Source: Curvibacter gracilis ATCC BAA-807
Lineage (GTDB): Bacteria > Pseudomonadota > Gammaproteobacteria > Burkholderiales > Burkholderiaceae_C
NCBI RefSeq assembly: GCF_000518645.1
Contig: NZ_JADZ01000025.1
Location: 41,900-105,899, forward strand
Reading direction: 5' to 3'
Length of the DNA stretch: 64,000 nt
Shown here: in pieces, positions 1-9,374 of the stretch
How the letters are laid out: every line of letters begins with the position of its first letter
How positions within the stretch are numbered: position 1 is the first letter of the stretch
Notes under the pieces: model-generated
What the model saw: only the letters and a program-made list of their open reading frames with translations
Databases searched by the model: none
Told to the model about the DNA's origin: nothing
Program-made: the position numbers and the translations under genes

Positions 1-199
1 TGCCGAGTTGCTGGAGCGCTCGCTCATGCTGGTCACGGCGCTGAGCCCGCACATCGGCTACGACCGCGCGGCCCAGGTGGCCAAGGCGGCCCACCGCGAT
101 GGGGTGAGCCTGCGCGAGGCGGCCTTGGCCTTGGGATTTGTCACCGCCGAACAGTTCGATGCCTGGGTGGTGCCGGCCACCATGACCCAGCCGGGTTGA
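1..199 (+). CDS. fumC: Fumarate hydratase class II, C-terminal end (partial)
   Basis: Only the last 65 codons are in the window; the gene enters from the left edge in the frame whose first complete codon begins at base 2. The visible tail ([20 protein letters not shown], then a run of the type [20 protein letters not shown]) is the C-terminal domain of class II, iron-independent fumarase, which interconverts fumarate and malate in the TCA cycle. The active-site loop lies outside the window, so catalytic residues cannot be checked. It ends facing the oppositely oriented YqhA-family gene, with a weak GC-rich hairpin between them. Argininosuccinate lyase and aspartase share the fold, but this ending fits FumC best. 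Confidence 0.85.
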   Translation, partial: AELLERSLMLVTALSPHIGYDRAAQVAKAAHRDGVSLREAALALGFVTAEQFDAWVVPATMTQPG

Positions 200-205
200 G
201 TGGGG

Positions 206-230
206 CAGGGCGGTGGGCCCGCCCTCGTTT
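206..230. terminator. Possible terminator between fumC and yqhA-like gene
   Basis: A GGGCGG (208-213) / CCGCCC (219-224) stem, extended by one A-T pair, has a 5-base loop and is followed by CGTTT on the plus strand. The T run is short, so termination is plausible but weak. The two flanking genes converge here. Confidence 0.35.
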
Positions 231-832
231 CAGTGCGCGTCGGCGTGTTGCCCGCCCATCAGCCGATCCGTCAGGGCGATGGCCAGGGCCGACAGCAGGA
301 AGGTGATGTGGATCGCCGTCTGGGCGATCAGCACGCGGTCGGAGTAGTTGTCGGCGTTGATGAAGGTCTTGAGCAGGTGGATCGAGCTGATGCCGATGAT
401 GGCCGTGCCCAGCTTCACTTTCAGTACCGAAGCGTTGACATGGCTCAGCCATTCCGGCTGGTCCGGATGGCCTTCGAGGTTCATGCGGCTCACAAAGGTT
501 TCGTAGCCGCCCACGATCACCATGATCAACAGATTGGAAATCATGACCACGTCGATCAAGGCCAGCACGACCAACATGATGATGGTTTCGTTCAGGGCAT
601 GGATGTCCGTGCCTGTCTTGTAACCAATACCGTTCACAAGTGCCTGCAGCGCCGTCTGGCTGCCGAAGGCCGCTTCGATCAGGTGGACCAGTTCCACCCA
701 GAAGTGAAATACATAGATGCCCTGGGCGGCGATCAGGCCCAGGTACAGCGGCAATTGAAGCCAGCGGCTGGCAAAGATCAGCGCGGGCAGTGGGCGCAGT
801 GGCGAGGCTTTGGGTGGAGTGGGTGAACTCAT
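230..832 (-). CDS. YqhA family (UPF0114) inner-membrane protein
   Basis: This 200-residue protein belongs to the YqhA / UPF0114 family of small integral membrane proteins whose molecular role is not established. Four hydrophobic stretches are visible: about residues 18-45, the segment ending in ALIDVVMISNLLIMVIVGGYE, the KLGTAIIGISSIHLL segment, and a C-terminal helix around LIAQTAIHITFLLSALAIAL. The conserved family stretch NLLIMVIVGGYETFVSRM is intact. I chose the ATG at 832 (MSSPTPPK) because it gives a normal cytoplasmic N-terminus; an upstream in-frame start at 922 would add 30 unremarkable residues. The gene diverges from acs across a 200-base intergenic region. Confidence 0.85.
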   Translation of the reverse strand: MSSPTPPKASPLRPLPALIFASRWLQLPLYLGLIAAQGIYVFHFWVELVHLIEAAFGSQTALQALVNGIGYKTGTDIHALNETIIMLVVLALIDVVMISNLLIMVIVGGYETFVSRMNLEGHPDQPEWLSHVNASVLKVKLGTAIIGISSIHLLKTFINADNYSDRVLIAQTAIHITFLLSALAIALTDRLMGGQHADAH

Positions 833-1033
833 GATTGAATTTTCTGAACGATTGAAACCAAGCCTAGGTTGTAACAAACGATACGGGAATCCAACGCAAT
901 GCCCATGCTGAATACCGGCCATGTCAGCAACTCCGCTGTTAAGCGGCTGTAAGCTTGACGCCAGTCAGAGCGCTGTAAGGGCGAAGGCCCACATTTACGC
1001 GCAAATAGCCCTATCGAATTGAAGGAGACAAGC
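833..1033. promoter_or_regulatory. Divergent promoter region yqhA-like / acs with FNR-like half match
   Basis: This 200-base gap must carry promoters for both divergent genes. The clearest element is TTGACGCCAGTCAG at 955-968, an imperfect dyad of the form TTGAC-N4-GTCAG that matches the FNR/ANR box TTGAC-N4-GTCAA at 9 of 10 defined bases. No convincing sigma-70 pair could be fixed by eye. Assignment to FNR is tentative, but three much better FNR boxes lie within the next 13 kb. Confidence 0.3.
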
Positions 1034-3019
1034 ATGAGTGCCAACCCCCAAGCAGGCGACAACGCCGCCGTGTATCTGCCCAGCGAGGCGTTCGTGAAGA
1101 ACGCCCACGTGTCAGGCATGGCCGCCTACGAGGCGCTGTGCAAAGAAGCCGAAACCGACTACCAGGGCTACTGGGGTCGGCTCGCCAAGGAACTGATCAC
1201 CTGGAAGACCCCCTTCACCCAGGTGCTGGACGAAAGCAAGGCGCCTTTCTTCAAGTGGTTTGCCGACGGCACGCTGAACGCGTCCTACAACTGCCTGGAC
1301 CGCAACATCGAGCGTGGCCTGGGCGACAAGACGGCGCTGATCTTCGAAGCCGACGGCGGCGAGGTCACCAAGATCTCGTACAAGGATCTGCTGGCCAAGA
1401 CCAGCCAGATCGCCAATGGCCTGAAGTCCATCGGCATCGGCAAGGGCGACCGCGTCATCATCTACATCTCGATGTCGATCGACGGCGTGGCCGCCATGCA
1501 GGCCTGTGCCCGCATCGGCGCCATCCACTCGGTGGTGTTCGGTGGCTTCTCGGCCCAATCGGTGCGTGACCGTGTGCAGGACACCGGCGCCAAGGCCATC
1601 ATCACCGCCGACCAGCAGGTTCGCGGTGGCAAGCACCTGCCCCTGAAGGCCATCGTCGACGAGGCACTGGCCCTGGGCGGCTGCGAATCGGTTCAACACG
1701 TGTTGGTGGTGAAGCGCACGGGCGCCGACATCGCCATGACCGCAGGCCGCGACCTGTGGATGGCGGATGTGGCGGACAAGCAGTCCACCACCTGCGAGCC
1801 GGAATGGGTCGAGGCCGAGCACCCCTTGTTCCTGCTCTACACCTCGGGCTCCACCGGCAAGCCCAAGGGCGTGCAGCATTCCACCGGCGGCTACCTGCTG
1901 CATGCAGCGCTGACCACCAAGTGGACCTTCGACCTCAAGGCCGATGATGTGTTCTGGTGCACCGCCGACATCGGCTGGGTGACAGGCCACAGCTACATCA
2001 CCTACGGCCCCCTGGCACTGGGCGGCACCGAGATCGTCTTCGAGGGCGTGCCCACCTACCCGGACGCCGGCCGCTTCTGGAAGATGATCCAGGACCACAA
2101 GGTCAGCATCTTCTACACCGCACCGACCGCCATCCGTTCGCTGATCAAGGCGGCCGAGGCCAATGCAGCCGTGCACCCCAAGAGCTATGACCTCAGCAGC
2201 CTGCGCCTGCTGGGCTCGGTGGGCGAGCCGATCAACCCGGCCGCCTGGGAGTGGTACTACCGCGAAGTGGGCGGCAGCCGCTGCCCCATCGTCGACACCT
2301 TCTGGCAGACCGAGACCGGCGGCCACATGATCACTCCGCTGCCGGGCGTGACCCCCATGGTGCCCGGTTCGTGCACCCTGCCGTTCCCGGGCATCCAGGC
2401 CGCGATCGTGGACGAAACCGGCAAGGACGTGCCCAACGGGCAGGGCGGCATCCTGGTGGTCAAGAAGCCTTGGCCATCGATGATCCGCACCATCTGGGGC
2501 GATCCGGACCGCTTCGTCAAGAGCTACTACCCGGCCGACTTCCAGGGCAAGTACTACCTGGCAGGCGACGGTGCCATCCGTGACGAGAAGACCGGCTACT
2601 TCACCATCACCGGTCGCATCGACGACGTGCTGAACGTGTCGGGCCACCGCATGGGCACCATGGAGATCGAGTCGGCCCTGGTCAGCTGCACCGAACTCGT
2701 GGCCGAGGCCGCCGTGGTGGGCCGCCCCGACGACACCACCGGCGAGGCCATCTGCGCCTTCGTGGTGTTGAAGCGCCCACGCCCCACGGGTGACGAGGCC
2801 AAGGCCATCGCCAAGCAATTGCGTGACCATGTGGCCAAGGAGATCGGCCCGATCGCCAAGCCCAAGGACATCCGTTTTGGCGAGAACCTGCCCAAGACCC
2901 GCTCGGGCAAGATCATGCGCCGTCTGCTGCGCAGCCTGGCCAAGGGTGAGTCCATCACCCAGGACACCAGCACGCTGGAGAACCCGGCCATCCTGACCCA
3001 GCTGGACGAAACCTATTGA
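1034..3019 (+). CDS. acs: Acetyl-CoA synthetase (AMP-forming)
   Basis: This 661-residue enzyme activates acetate with ATP and CoA to acetyl-CoA through acetyl-AMP in the cytoplasm. It has the full family length. The adenylate-forming signature [11 protein letters not shown] starts at residue 269, the acetate-pocket and TE motif region reads [10 protein letters not shown], and the C-terminal catalytic lysine lies in RSGKIMRR at K626, the residue that protein acetylases modify in characterised Acs proteins. The start is the ATG at 1034, behind a strong AAGGAGA ribosome-binding site at 1022-1028; an upstream in-frame ATG at 1019 overlaps that site and is unlikely. The gene is monocistronic, with a good rho-independent terminator 25 bases after its stop. 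Confidence 0.97.
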   Translation: MSANPQAGDNAAVYLPSEAFVKNAHVSGMAAYEALCKEAETDYQGYWGRLAKELITWKTPFTQVLDESKAPFFKWFADGTLNASYNCLDRNIERGLGDKTALIFEADGGEVTKISYKDLLAKTSQIANGLKSIGIGKGDRVIIYISMSIDGVAAMQACARIGAIHSVVFGGFSAQSVRDRVQDTGAKAIITADQQVRGGKHLPLKAIVDEALALGGCESVQHVLVVKRTGADIAMTAGRDLWMADVADKQSTTCEPEWVEAEHPLFLLYTSGSTGKPKGVQHSTGGYLLHAALTTKWTFDLKADDVFWCTADIGWVTGHSYITYGPLALGGTEIVFEGVPTYPDAGRFWKMIQDHKVSIFYTAPTAIRSLIKAAEANAAVHPKSYDLSSLRLLGSVGEPINPAAWEWYYREVGGSRCPIVDTFWQTETGGHMITPLPGVTPMVPGSCTLPFPGIQAAIVDETGKDVPNGQGGILVVKKPWPSMIRTIWGDPDRFVKSYYPADFQGKYYLAGDGAIRDEKTGYFTITGRIDDVLNVSGHRMGTMEIESALVSCTELVAEAAVVGRPDDTTGEAICAFVVLKRPRPTGDEAKAIAKQLRDHVAKEIGPIAKPKDIRFGENLPKTRSGKIMRRLLRSLAKGESITQDTSTLENPAILTQLDETY

Positions 3020-3043
3020 TCTCGTTCTGAGCTGAGCTGCCTG

Positions 3044-3071
3044 ATCCCCGCCTGGTGCGGGGATTTTTTTT
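3044..3071 (+). terminator. Rho-independent terminator after acs
   Basis: The stem ATCCCC (3044-3049) pairs with GGGGAT (3059-3064) across a 9-base loop and runs into a tract of eight T. It directly follows the acs stop codon and supports a single-gene transcript. Confidence 0.85.
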
Positions 3072-3368
3072 GGGCACTGGATCCTCCACCATTGCATGGC
3101 CATGTAAAGACGATCAGCGGGTGTAAGCCAAGGCCTGGGCCTTGTTGCCTCGGGGCAGGTCGGTGAGCGGTTGAGCCGTGGGGGTGGATGAGCCGCTTGC
3201 AACATTTCATCTCACCTGCCATGCCTCCCACGGCGAATGGCGAAGCCGCAGAGCCCAAGCTGGCCGTTACAGCCTGGAGCCCCGCGGCCTGTCCTCTTTG
3301 ACAACCTTGCGCTTGGAACACCAGGGGCTGCCTGCCTTCTGGAGGGGTTCCAGCTTCAAGGAGGACCT
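3072..3368. other. Gene-free region upstream of the pilin gene
   Basis: About 300 bases lie between the acs terminator and the pilin start. I find no convincing gene here; the short open frames lack start signals and family features. The region should hold the pilin promoter. A string TGGAAC-N5-GGGCT at 3314-3329 has the GG/GC spacing of a sigma-54 promoter but matches the consensus poorly. A strong AAGGAGG ribosome-binding site lies at 3358-3364. Confidence 0.4.
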
Positions 3369-3893
3369 ATGAGAAGACATCTTGCGCAAAGCGGCTTCAC
3401 GCTGATCGAGCTGATGATTGTGGTGGCCATCGTCGGCATCATGGCTGCGGTGGCCTTGCCGGCCTACCAGGACTACACCACCCGGACCAAGGTGACGGAG
3501 CTGATCCTGGCCGCTGCACCGTGCCGCCTGGTCGTGAGTGAACTGGTGCAGACTGCGCCAGAGGCGGATCTGAGCAAGCGTTTTACCGAAGGGTGCCCGC
3601 CGCAAGCCACCAAGTACGTCGAGTCTGTGGCGACTGACAAGAACGGCCAGATCGCAGTCACAGGTAAAAGAGCGACGCTTGCCAAGCTGGAGGAGGGCAA
3701 GAACGTCTTGACCCTCACGCCGGTGATCCGCAAATCTGAGGGCGTGTTTGAGGCTCTGGATGGCACCACCGCCGGTAATGCGCAACTGCATGGCTGGGCC
3801 TGCGGCGCACGGGAGGGCAGCACGCCGATCAAGGGCAACACCACCATCGAGGCCAAGTACCTGCCCGGCAGTTGCCAAGGCAGCTATCCCTGA
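3369..3893 (+). CDS. Type IV pilin (prepilin, PilA/PilE-like)
   Basis: This 174-residue protein has a textbook class IVa prepilin N-terminus: a 9-residue basic leader MRRHLAQSG, then the processed Phe and the conserved [18 protein letters not shown] helix with Glu5. PilD-type peptidase would cut after the glycine and methylate the Phe. The globular part carries four cysteines; the last two (in GWACG and LPGSC) match the C-terminal disulfide loop of major pilins. The start ATG at 3369 is fixed by AAGGAGG seven bases upstream. No pil assembly genes adjoin it, so it is a solitary major or minor pilin gene. Length is slightly above the usual 140-160 residues. Confidence 0.88.
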   Translation: MRRHLAQSGFTLIELMIVVAIVGIMAAVALPAYQDYTTRTKVTELILAAAPCRLVVSELVQTAPEADLSKRFTEGCPPQATKYVESVATDKNGQIAVTGKRATLAKLEEGKNVLTLTPVIRKSEGVFEALDGTTAGNAQLHGWACGAREGSTPIKGNTTIEAKYLPGSCQGSYP

Positions 3894-3947
3894 GCCTGCA
3901 GCGGCGCCCGCCGGCTTGACGGCCAGCGGGGCGCAGGCGGAATCCGA

Positions 3948-4391
3948 TCAGCGCAGAACCAGCACCGGGATGGTGGAGTGGGTCAGCACCTGCTGGGTTT
4001 CGCTGCCCAGCAGCAGGCGCTTGATGCCCTTGCGACCGTGCGAAGCCATCACGATCAGGTCGCACTTGTGCTTCTTGGCGGCAGCCAGCAGGGCCTCGGC
4101 AATCAGGTCGGACTTGACCACCACCGACTTGGCCTTGAGGCCGTTCTCGACAGCGGCCTTCTTGACGGCATCGACCACGGCTTGGCCATGGTCGGTCCAT
4201 TCTTTTTCGATTCGCCCCACTTCGTCCACGCTCAATGGAACCGAGCCCTCGAAGTAGCTTTGCGGGTAACGCGGCACCACCTTCACGGCCACCAACTCGG
4301 CGCCCGCCAGTGTGGCGAGGTCGATACCGGTCTTGACGGCTTTCTGGGACAGTTTGGAACCATCGGTTGCAACAAGAATTCGCTTGTACAT
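3948..4391 (-). CDS. Universal stress protein, UspA family
   Basis: This 147-residue single-domain Usp protein starts MYKRILVATDGS, where the Asp binds the adenine nucleotide in ATP-type family members, and ends in the glycine loop ASHGRKGIKRLLLGSE followed by PVLVLR. The loop follows the G-2X-G-9X-G-S pattern except that the first Gly is Ala. Such proteins are cytoplasmic and assist survival under growth arrest or low oxygen. It diverges from ccoI, and the shared promoter region holds a perfect FNR box at 4450-4463, so low-oxygen induction is likely. ATP binding rather than the non-binding class is inferred from the retained loop. Confidence 0.93.
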   Translation of the reverse strand: MYKRILVATDGSKLSQKAVKTGIDLATLAGAELVAVKVVPRYPQSYFEGSVPLSVDEVGRIEKEWTDHGQAVVDAVKKAAVENGLKAKSVVVKSDLIAEALLAAAKKHKCDLIVMASHGRKGIKRLLLGSETQQVLTHSTIPVLVLR

Positions 4392-4449
4392 GAGAGGATC
4401 TCCTTGGGCTTCAGTGAGGTCAGATTAGCGATCGAGCGCCATTTCGGGC

Positions 4450-4463
4450 TTGATCTGAATCAA
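4450..4463. promoter_or_regulatory. FNR box in the uspA / ccoI divergent promoter
   Basis: TTGATCTGAATCAA matches the FNR consensus TTGAT-N4-ATCAA at all ten defined positions. It is centred about 42 bases before the ccoI ATG and 65 bases from the uspA start, so it can activate either gene under low oxygen. A CRP-family regulator of the FNR type is encoded 8 kb downstream. Confidence 0.85.
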
Positions 4464-4498
4464 GAGGGTGACACAGAATCGCGGTTAGGCTCCAGCCC

Positions 4499-6919
4499 AT
4501 GAATTCAGCAAGCACCGCGCCCCTATCTTCGCTTGACCTGCTGGCGTCTCCGACGGAAGCCCAGCCGGTGGGTGGTGCTGCAGCCCGCGAGTCCGAGCGG
4601 CTGAGCCTGCTGGACGATCCTCAGGAATGGCCGGTGTTCGGTCGGCGATGCGAAGACACGGGGCCGTCCGAGGCGCCTTCCGAGGCCAGTGCGTCGGGCC
4701 CGTGGGAGTCTCAGGTGGTGCTGGAGGGCATGCACTGTGCCGCCTGCGCCCTGACCATCGAGCAGGCCTTGCTGGCGGTGCCGGGGGTCATGGAGGCTCA
4801 GGTCAACGCCGCCACGCACCGTGCACGCGTGGTCTGGCAGCCGGCGCAGGTGGCCCCATCTCGCTGGATGTCGGCGGTCGGGGCGGCGGGTTACCGCGCT
4901 TTGCCGGCCCGTGATGCCTTCACCGTGGAGTTGCGCCAACAGGAGCAGCGCCGCGCGCTGTGGCGTCTGGGGGTGGCAGGCTTTTGCATGATGCAGGTCA
5001 TGATGTACGCATGGCCGGCCTACGTGGCCAGCCCGGGCGACATGACCGACGACATGGCTCAACTGCTGCGTTGGGCCTCGTGGGTGCTCACCCTGCCGGT
5101 GATGCTGTTTTCGTGCAGTCCCTTCTTTCGCAATGCGTGGCGCGATGTGCGCCAGCGCCGCATCAGCATGGACTTTCCGGTGGCGTTGGGCATGGCCGTC
5201 ACCTTTGTGGTCAGTTCGGCGGCCACCTTCGATGCCAGCGGGCCGCTGGGTCACGAGGTCTACTACGACTCGCTGACCATGTTCGTGTTCTTTCTGCTCA
5301 CCGGGCGCTGGATGGAATTGCGCCTGAGGGATCGCACGGCGGGCGCCCTGGAGGCCTTGATGAACCGCCTGCCCGACAGTGTGGAGCGTCGCGGCGCCGA
5401 CGGCCAATTCGAGCGTGTCGCGGTACGCCGTCTGGTGGTGGGTGATGTGGTTCGCGTGCTGCCGGGTGAAGGCTTCCCGGCCGATGGCGAGGTGCTGGAG
5501 GGCGAAACCCTGGTCGATGAGGCCTTGCTCACCGGCGAGTCGCGCCCGGTGCACCACGCCGTGGGCTCGCAGGTGACGGCGGGCAGCCACAACCTGTCGG
5601 CGCCCGTGCTGGTGCGCGTGGCGCGCCTGGGGGCCGATACCCGCTTTGCAGAGATCGTCACGATGATGGAGCACGCCTCCATGGACAAGCCACGCCTGGC
5701 CCTGCTGGCCGATCGGCTGGCCCGGCCTTTCCTGCTGGCTGTTCTGGCGGCGGCGGCCCTCTCGGCCGCCTGGTGGTGGTCGGTGGACCCGGGGCGGGCC
5801 TTGATGGTGGCCGTGGCCGTGCTGATCGTCACCTGCCCTTGCGCTTTGTCACTGGCCACGCCGGCGGCCATGTTGGCTGCGGCCGGGGCCCTGGCCCGCC
5901 AAGGCGTGCTGGTGCGCAATCTGCAGGCGCTCGAGGCGTTGGCCGAGGTGGATCAATTTGTGTTCGACAAGACCGGAACCCTGACCCGCGACGGCATGAC
6001 CGTGCAGGCCATGCGCGTGCGGCCAGGCTTTGACCTCGGGCTTGCCCTGCGGCTGGCCCGCGGGCTGGCAGCGCATTCGCTGCATCCGGTGTCCCGGTCG
6101 GTGCATTCGGCCGCGGGTTTGAGCCCGGCCCTGCACAAGCAGGGCTTGTCCCTCGAAGATCTGTCGCCCGTTGTGCTGGAGCACGTGCGCGAGGTCTCTG
6201 GCTCAGGGCTGGAAGGCCGGGTCAATCTGTTCGGGCACGGCGAGGTCAGCTATCGCCTGGGCTCGGCCAGTTGGTGTCGCCTGAGCGCCGCAGAGATGGC
6301 GCGTGCCGGCGACCTCCAGCAGGTCTATCTGGCCGATGAGCAAGGGTGGCTGGCCACCTTCGACCTGCAGGAGGACGTGCGTGAAGATGCTGCAGAGGCG
6401 GTGCGTCATCTGCAGGCGCAGGGGGTGGGTGTGGCTTTGCTTTCGGGCGACCGGGCAGCATCGGCCGGTCGGGTGGCCGGGCAGGTCGGCATTGAGCGCT
6501 TCCATGGTGACTGTGCCCCGGCCGACAAGCTGACGATCATGCGCGAAGCACAGCGCGAGGGCCACCATGTGGCGATGGTGGGCGATGGGCTCAACGATGG
6601 CCCGGTGCTCGCGGGGGCGCATGTGTCTTTCGCCTTCGGCAATGCGGTGCCGCTGGCGCGTTCCCGTTCTGATTTTGTGGTGATGGGGGGGCAGCTGTCG
6701 CGCCTGCCCTACACCGTGGCGCTGGCCCGTCGCACCTTGCGTGTGGTGCGTCAGAACCTGATCTGGGCGGCAGGCTACAACGCGATCTGTGTGCCTTTGG
6801 CGGTGGTGGGCTGGTTGCCTGCCTGGCTGGCTGGCCTGGGCATGGCCTTGAGCTCGCTGATCGTGGTGCTCAACGCGGCCCGCCTGTCCTTGCCCAGCCT
6901 GTCTTTGCGGAGCCAATGA
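4499..6919 (+). CDS. ccoI: Copper-translocating P-type ATPase CcoI (FixI)
   Basis: This 806-residue P1B-type ATPase exports copper across the inner membrane for assembly of cbb3 oxidase. A roughly 70-residue unconserved N-terminus precedes one heavy-metal-associated domain with GMHCAAC (C80, C83). About eight membrane helices follow; the transport motif CPC is C446-P447-C448. The phosphorylated Asp lies in DKTGTLT from residue 490, TGES marks the actuator domain, and GDGLND (695-700) closes the P domain. The SLHPVS stretch replaces the usual HP motif context conservatively. Its stop overlaps the ccoS start, and the cbb3 genes follow, which favours CcoI over a general CopA detoxification pump. 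A perfect FNR box lies upstream. Confidence 0.93.
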   Translation: MNSASTAPLSSLDLLASPTEAQPVGGAAARESERLSLLDDPQEWPVFGRRCEDTGPSEAPSEASASGPWESQVVLEGMHCAACALTIEQALLAVPGVMEAQVNAATHRARVVWQPAQVAPSRWMSAVGAAGYRALPARDAFTVELRQQEQRRALWRLGVAGFCMMQVMMYAWPAYVASPGDMTDDMAQLLRWASWVLTLPVMLFSCSPFFRNAWRDVRQRRISMDFPVALGMAVTFVVSSAATFDASGPLGHEVYYDSLTMFVFFLLTGRWMELRLRDRTAGALEALMNRLPDSVERRGADGQFERVAVRRLVVGDVVRVLPGEGFPADGEVLEGETLVDEALLTGESRPVHHAVGSQVTAGSHNLSAPVLVRVARLGADTRFAEIVTMMEHASMDKPRLALLADRLARPFLLAVLAAAALSAAWWWSVDPGRALMVAVAVLIVTCPCALSLATPAAMLAAAGALARQGVLVRNLQALEALAEVDQFVFDKTGTLTRDGMTVQAMRVRPGFDLGLALRLARGLAAHSLHPVSRSVHSAAGLSPALHKQGLSLEDLSPVVLEHVREVSGSGLEGRVNLFGHGEVSYRLGSASWCRLSAAEMARAGDLQQVYLADEQGWLATFDLQEDVREDAAEAVRHLQAQGVGVALLSGDRAASAGRVAGQVGIERFHGDCAPADKLTIMREAQREGHHVAMVGDGLNDGPVLAGAHVSFAFGNAVPLARSRSDFVVMGGQLSRLPYTVALARRTLRVVRQNLIWAAGYNAICVPLAVVGWLPAWLAGLGMALSSLIVVLNAARLSLPSLSLRSQ

Positions 6920-7056
6920 TGGACATTCTTTTTCTGCTTATTCCGCTGTCGGTGGCCTTGGTGCTGCTGATTCTGGGAGGGCTCTGGTGGGCGATCCACC
7001 ATGGGCAATTTGAGGGCGTGGAGCAGGAGGGAGAGCGGATTCTCAGGAACGATTGA
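6916..7056 (+). CDS. ccoS: Cbb3-type oxidase assembly protein CcoS
   Basis: This 46-residue protein reads MMDILFLLIPLSVALVLLIL at its start: one membrane helix followed by a short acidic tail rich in Glu. Size, sequence (GGLWWAIHHGQFE) and place between ccoI and ccoN identify CcoS, which is needed for cofactor insertion into cbb3 oxidase. The ATG at 6916 overlaps the ccoI stop in an ATGATGG string, so either of two adjacent ATGs could serve and translation is coupled to ccoI. The stop TGA lies inside the next FNR box. Confidence 0.93.
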   Translation: MMDILFLLIPLSVALVLLILGGLWWAIHHGQFEGVEQEGERILRND

Positions 7057-7066
7057 CGCACGTCAA
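7053..7066. promoter_or_regulatory. FNR/ANR box upstream of ccoN
   Basis: TTGACGCACGTCAA is a perfect dyad of the ANR-type TTGAC-N4-GTCAA. Its centre is about 59 bases before the ccoN ATG, fitting a class II activator site near -41 with a transcription start around 7100. It overlaps the ccoS stop codon. This gives ccoNOQP its own oxygen-controlled promoter separate from ccoIS. Confidence 0.8.
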
Positions 7067-7118
7067 TGCACCTGTGCACGTTCGCTCTGACACTCGATCA
7101 GCAACTTAGAGGTAACCG

Positions 7119-8555
7119 ATGAATTCATCCAATACACAAGCTGCCCTGTACAACGACACCGTAGTCAGGCAGTTCTCAATCATGGCGGTGGTCTGGGGGG
7201 TGGTTGGCATGCTGGTGGGCGTCGTGATCGCCGCCCAGCTCGCCTGGCCCGAACTCAACTTAGGCATTCCATGGCTCAGTTATGGTCGCTTGCGACCCTT
7301 GCACACCAACGCCGTGATCTTCGCGTTCGGGGGTTGTGCGCTGTTCGCCACCAGCTACTACGTGGTGCAGCGAACCTGCCAGGTGCGTCTGTTCGCGGGC
7401 CCCTTGGCCGCGTTCACGTTCTGGGGCTGGCAATTGGTGATTCTGGCGGCGGCCATCAGCCTGCCCCTGGGTTACACCACCGGCAAGGAATACGCTGAAC
7501 TCGAATGGCCGATCGACATCCTGATCACGCTGGTGTGGGTGTCCTACGCCATCGTGTTCTTCGGCACGGTCGGCATCCGCAAGGTGCGTCACATCTATGT
7601 GGCGAACTGGTTCTACGGTGCCTTCATCATTGCCGTGGCGATCCTTCACCTGGTCAACAGCGCTGAAGTGCCGGCTGGCTTCATGAAGTCGTACTCGGCC
7701 TATGCCGGTGTGCAAGACGCCATGGTGCAGTGGTGGTATGGTCACAACGCGGTGGGCTTCTTCCTGACCGCAGGCTTCCTGGGCATGATGTATTACTTCA
7801 TCCCCAAGCAGGCAGGCCGTCCGGTCTACTCGTATCGCCTGTCCATCGTCCACTTCTGGGCGCTGATCTTCACCTACATGTGGGCGGGTCCTCACCACCT
7901 GCACTACACGGCTCTGCCGGACTGGACCCAATCGGTCGGCATGGTGTTCTCCCTGATCCTGTTGGCCCCCAGCTGGGGTGGCATGATCAACGGCATCATG
8001 ACCCTGTCGGGTGCCTGGCACAAGCTGCGTGACGACCCCGTCCTGCGCTTCCTGATCGTGTCCCTGTCGTTCTACGGCATGAGCACCTTCGAGGGCCCGA
8101 TGATGTCCATCAAGACCGTCAACGCCCTGAGCCACTACACCGACTGGACCGTGGGCCACGTGCACTCGGGCGCTCTGGGTTGGGTGGGTCTGATCTCCAT
8201 GGGTTCGCTGTACTACCTGATCCCGCGCCTGTTCGGCAAGAAGACCATGTACTCGGTGAAGGCCATTGAAGTCCACTTCTGGACCGCCACCATCGGCATC
8301 GTGCTGTACATCGCTGCCATGTGGATTGCCGGTGTGATGCAGGGCCTGATGTGGCGCGCCATCAATGCCGACGGCACGCTGACCTACACCTTCGTTGAAG
8401 GCGTCAAGGCCACCTTCCCGTTCTACGTGATCCGTGTGACCGGAGGTCTGCTGTACCTGGGCGGCATGATTGTCATGCTCTGGAACACCTGGATGACTGC
8501 CATCTCGGGTCGCTCGGTCGACACCCCGGTGCCTGCAGTGGTCGCCCACGCTTGA
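7119..8555 (+). CDS. ccoN: Cbb3-type cytochrome c oxidase subunit I
   Basis: CcoN is the catalytic subunit of the high-affinity cbb3 terminal oxidase: it reduces oxygen to water and pumps protons in the inner membrane. The 478 residues form about twelve helices. Visible ligands include H62 (in LHTNAV) and H349 (in [10 protein letters not shown]) for low-spin heme b, H347 in the same motif for the high-spin heme, and CuB histidines H209 (in YGHNAVG) plus H259/H260 (in PHHLHY). The Tyr of WWYGHN precedes them. The gene starts 53 bases after an FNR-type box and is followed after 13 bases by ccoO. Confidence 0.98.
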   Translation: MNSSNTQAALYNDTVVRQFSIMAVVWGVVGMLVGVVIAAQLAWPELNLGIPWLSYGRLRPLHTNAVIFAFGGCALFATSYYVVQRTCQVRLFAGPLAAFTFWGWQLVILAAAISLPLGYTTGKEYAELEWPIDILITLVWVSYAIVFFGTVGIRKVRHIYVANWFYGAFIIAVAILHLVNSAEVPAGFMKSYSAYAGVQDAMVQWWYGHNAVGFFLTAGFLGMMYYFIPKQAGRPVYSYRLSIVHFWALIFTYMWAGPHHLHYTALPDWTQSVGMVFSLILLAPSWGGMINGIMTLSGAWHKLRDDPVLRFLIVSLSFYGMSTFEGPMMSIKTVNALSHYTDWTVGHVHSGALGWVGLISMGSLYYLIPRLFGKKTMYSVKAIEVHFWTATIGIVLYIAAMWIAGVMQGLMWRAINADGTLTYTFVEGVKATFPFYVIRVTGGLLYLGGMIVMLWNTWMTAISGRSVDTPVPAVVAHA

Positions 8556-8568
8556 GGAGAGAAAAACC

Positions 8569-9207
8569 ATGAGTCAACACAACGCAAATCAAGCGGCTCC
8601 CGGCGCCTTCTCGCATGAGCGCATCGAAACCAGCAACTTCCTCATGATCGTGCTGATCCTGTTGGTGGTGGCGGTCGGTGGCTTGGTGGAAATCGTTCCT
8701 CTGTTCTTCCAGAAGTCGACCACCGAGCCGGTGAAGGGTGTGCAGCCCTACACCGCCCTCCAACTGGTGGGCCGTGACATCTACATCCGCGAAGGCTGCT
8801 ACAACTGCCACTCGCAGATGATCCGCCCCTTCCGCGCTGAAACCCTGCGTTATGGCCACTACTCGGTGGCTGGCGAGTTCGTGTACGACCACCCCTTCCA
8901 ATGGGGCAGCAAGCGTACCGGTCCCGACCTGCAGCGTGTGGGTGGCAAGTACAGCGATGAATGGCATCGCATCCACTTGAACAACCCACGTGACGTGGTG
9001 CCCGAGTCCAACATGCCGGCTTACTCCTGGCTGGACAAGTCCACCATCGATCCCGCTGTGGTGGCTCCCCGCATGAAGGCCTTGCGCACCGTGGGCGTGC
9101 CTTACACCGACGAGCAGATCGCTGCCGGTGGCGACGAAGTCAAGGGCAAGACCGAACAGGACGCGCTCGTGGCCTACCTGCAATCCTTGGGTCGCGCACT
9201 CAAGTAA
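8569..9207 (+). CDS. ccoO: Cbb3-type cytochrome c oxidase subunit II (mono-heme)
   Basis: CcoO is the membrane-anchored mono-heme c subunit that passes electrons to CcoN. The 212-residue protein has one N-terminal helix (about residues 24-46) followed by a periplasmic domain with the heme site CYNCH at residues 77-81 and the expected Met ligand in the [10 protein letters not shown] stretch. The sequence [18 protein letters not shown] is the typical CcoO signature. A GAGGAGAG ribosome-binding site lies in the 13-base gap after ccoN, and ccoQ follows after nine bases. Confidence 0.97.
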   Translation: MSQHNANQAAPGAFSHERIETSNFLMIVLILLVVAVGGLVEIVPLFFQKSTTEPVKGVQPYTALQLVGRDIYIREGCYNCHSQMIRPFRAETLRYGHYSVAGEFVYDHPFQWGSKRTGPDLQRVGGKYSDEWHRIHLNNPRDVVPESNMPAYSWLDKSTIDPAVVAPRMKALRTVGVPYTDEQIAAGGDEVKGKTEQDALVAYLQSLGRALK

Positions 9208-9216
9208 GGAGCTGTG

Positions 9217-9354
9217 ATGGACATCACCACACTTCGCATTGCAGCCACGCTGGCCTGCTTCGTGACCTTTGTCGGCATCATGGTGTGGGCCTTCTCGCGC
9301 CGCAATGCCGCAGGTTTCCAGGAGGCTGCACAGCTTCCGTTTGATCAAGACTGA
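9217..9354 (+). CDS. ccoQ: Cbb3-type oxidase small subunit CcoQ
   Basis: This 45-residue protein begins MDITTLRIAATLACFVTFVG and has a single membrane helix followed by a short RRNAAGF-type cytoplasmic tail with several acidic residues. Size, shape and location between ccoO and ccoP identify CcoQ (FixQ), which stabilises the interaction of CcoP with the CcoNO core. AAGGAG lies upstream, ending seven bases before the ATG. Confidence 0.93.
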   Translation: MDITTLRIAATLACFVTFVGIMVWAFSRRNAAGFQEAAQLPFDQD

Positions 9355-9374
9355 ACACAGAACGAGAGAGCACC

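Noticed and set aside
1112..3205. A 697-codon minus-strand frame over acs
   Set aside because: Antisense shadow of acetyl-CoA synthetase with no recognisable domain.
3314..3329. Sigma-54-like promoter TGGAAC-N5-GGGCT before the pilin gene
   Set aside because: Only the GG and GC dinucleotides and spacing fit; the rest departs from TGGCAC-N5-TTGCA, so it is noted but not called.
3178..3372. Short frame upstream of the pilin gene
   Set aside because: No ribosome-binding site, no family match, and it runs into the pilin's own ribosome-binding site.
3907..3937. GC-rich hairpin between the pilin and uspA genes as a terminator
   Set aside because: The stem GCGCCC...GGGGCGC has a bulge and a long loop, and no T tract follows on either strand.
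9341..9350. TTGATCAAGA at the end of ccoQ as an FNR site
   Set aside because: The two half sites touch with no 4-base spacer and lie inside a coding region.
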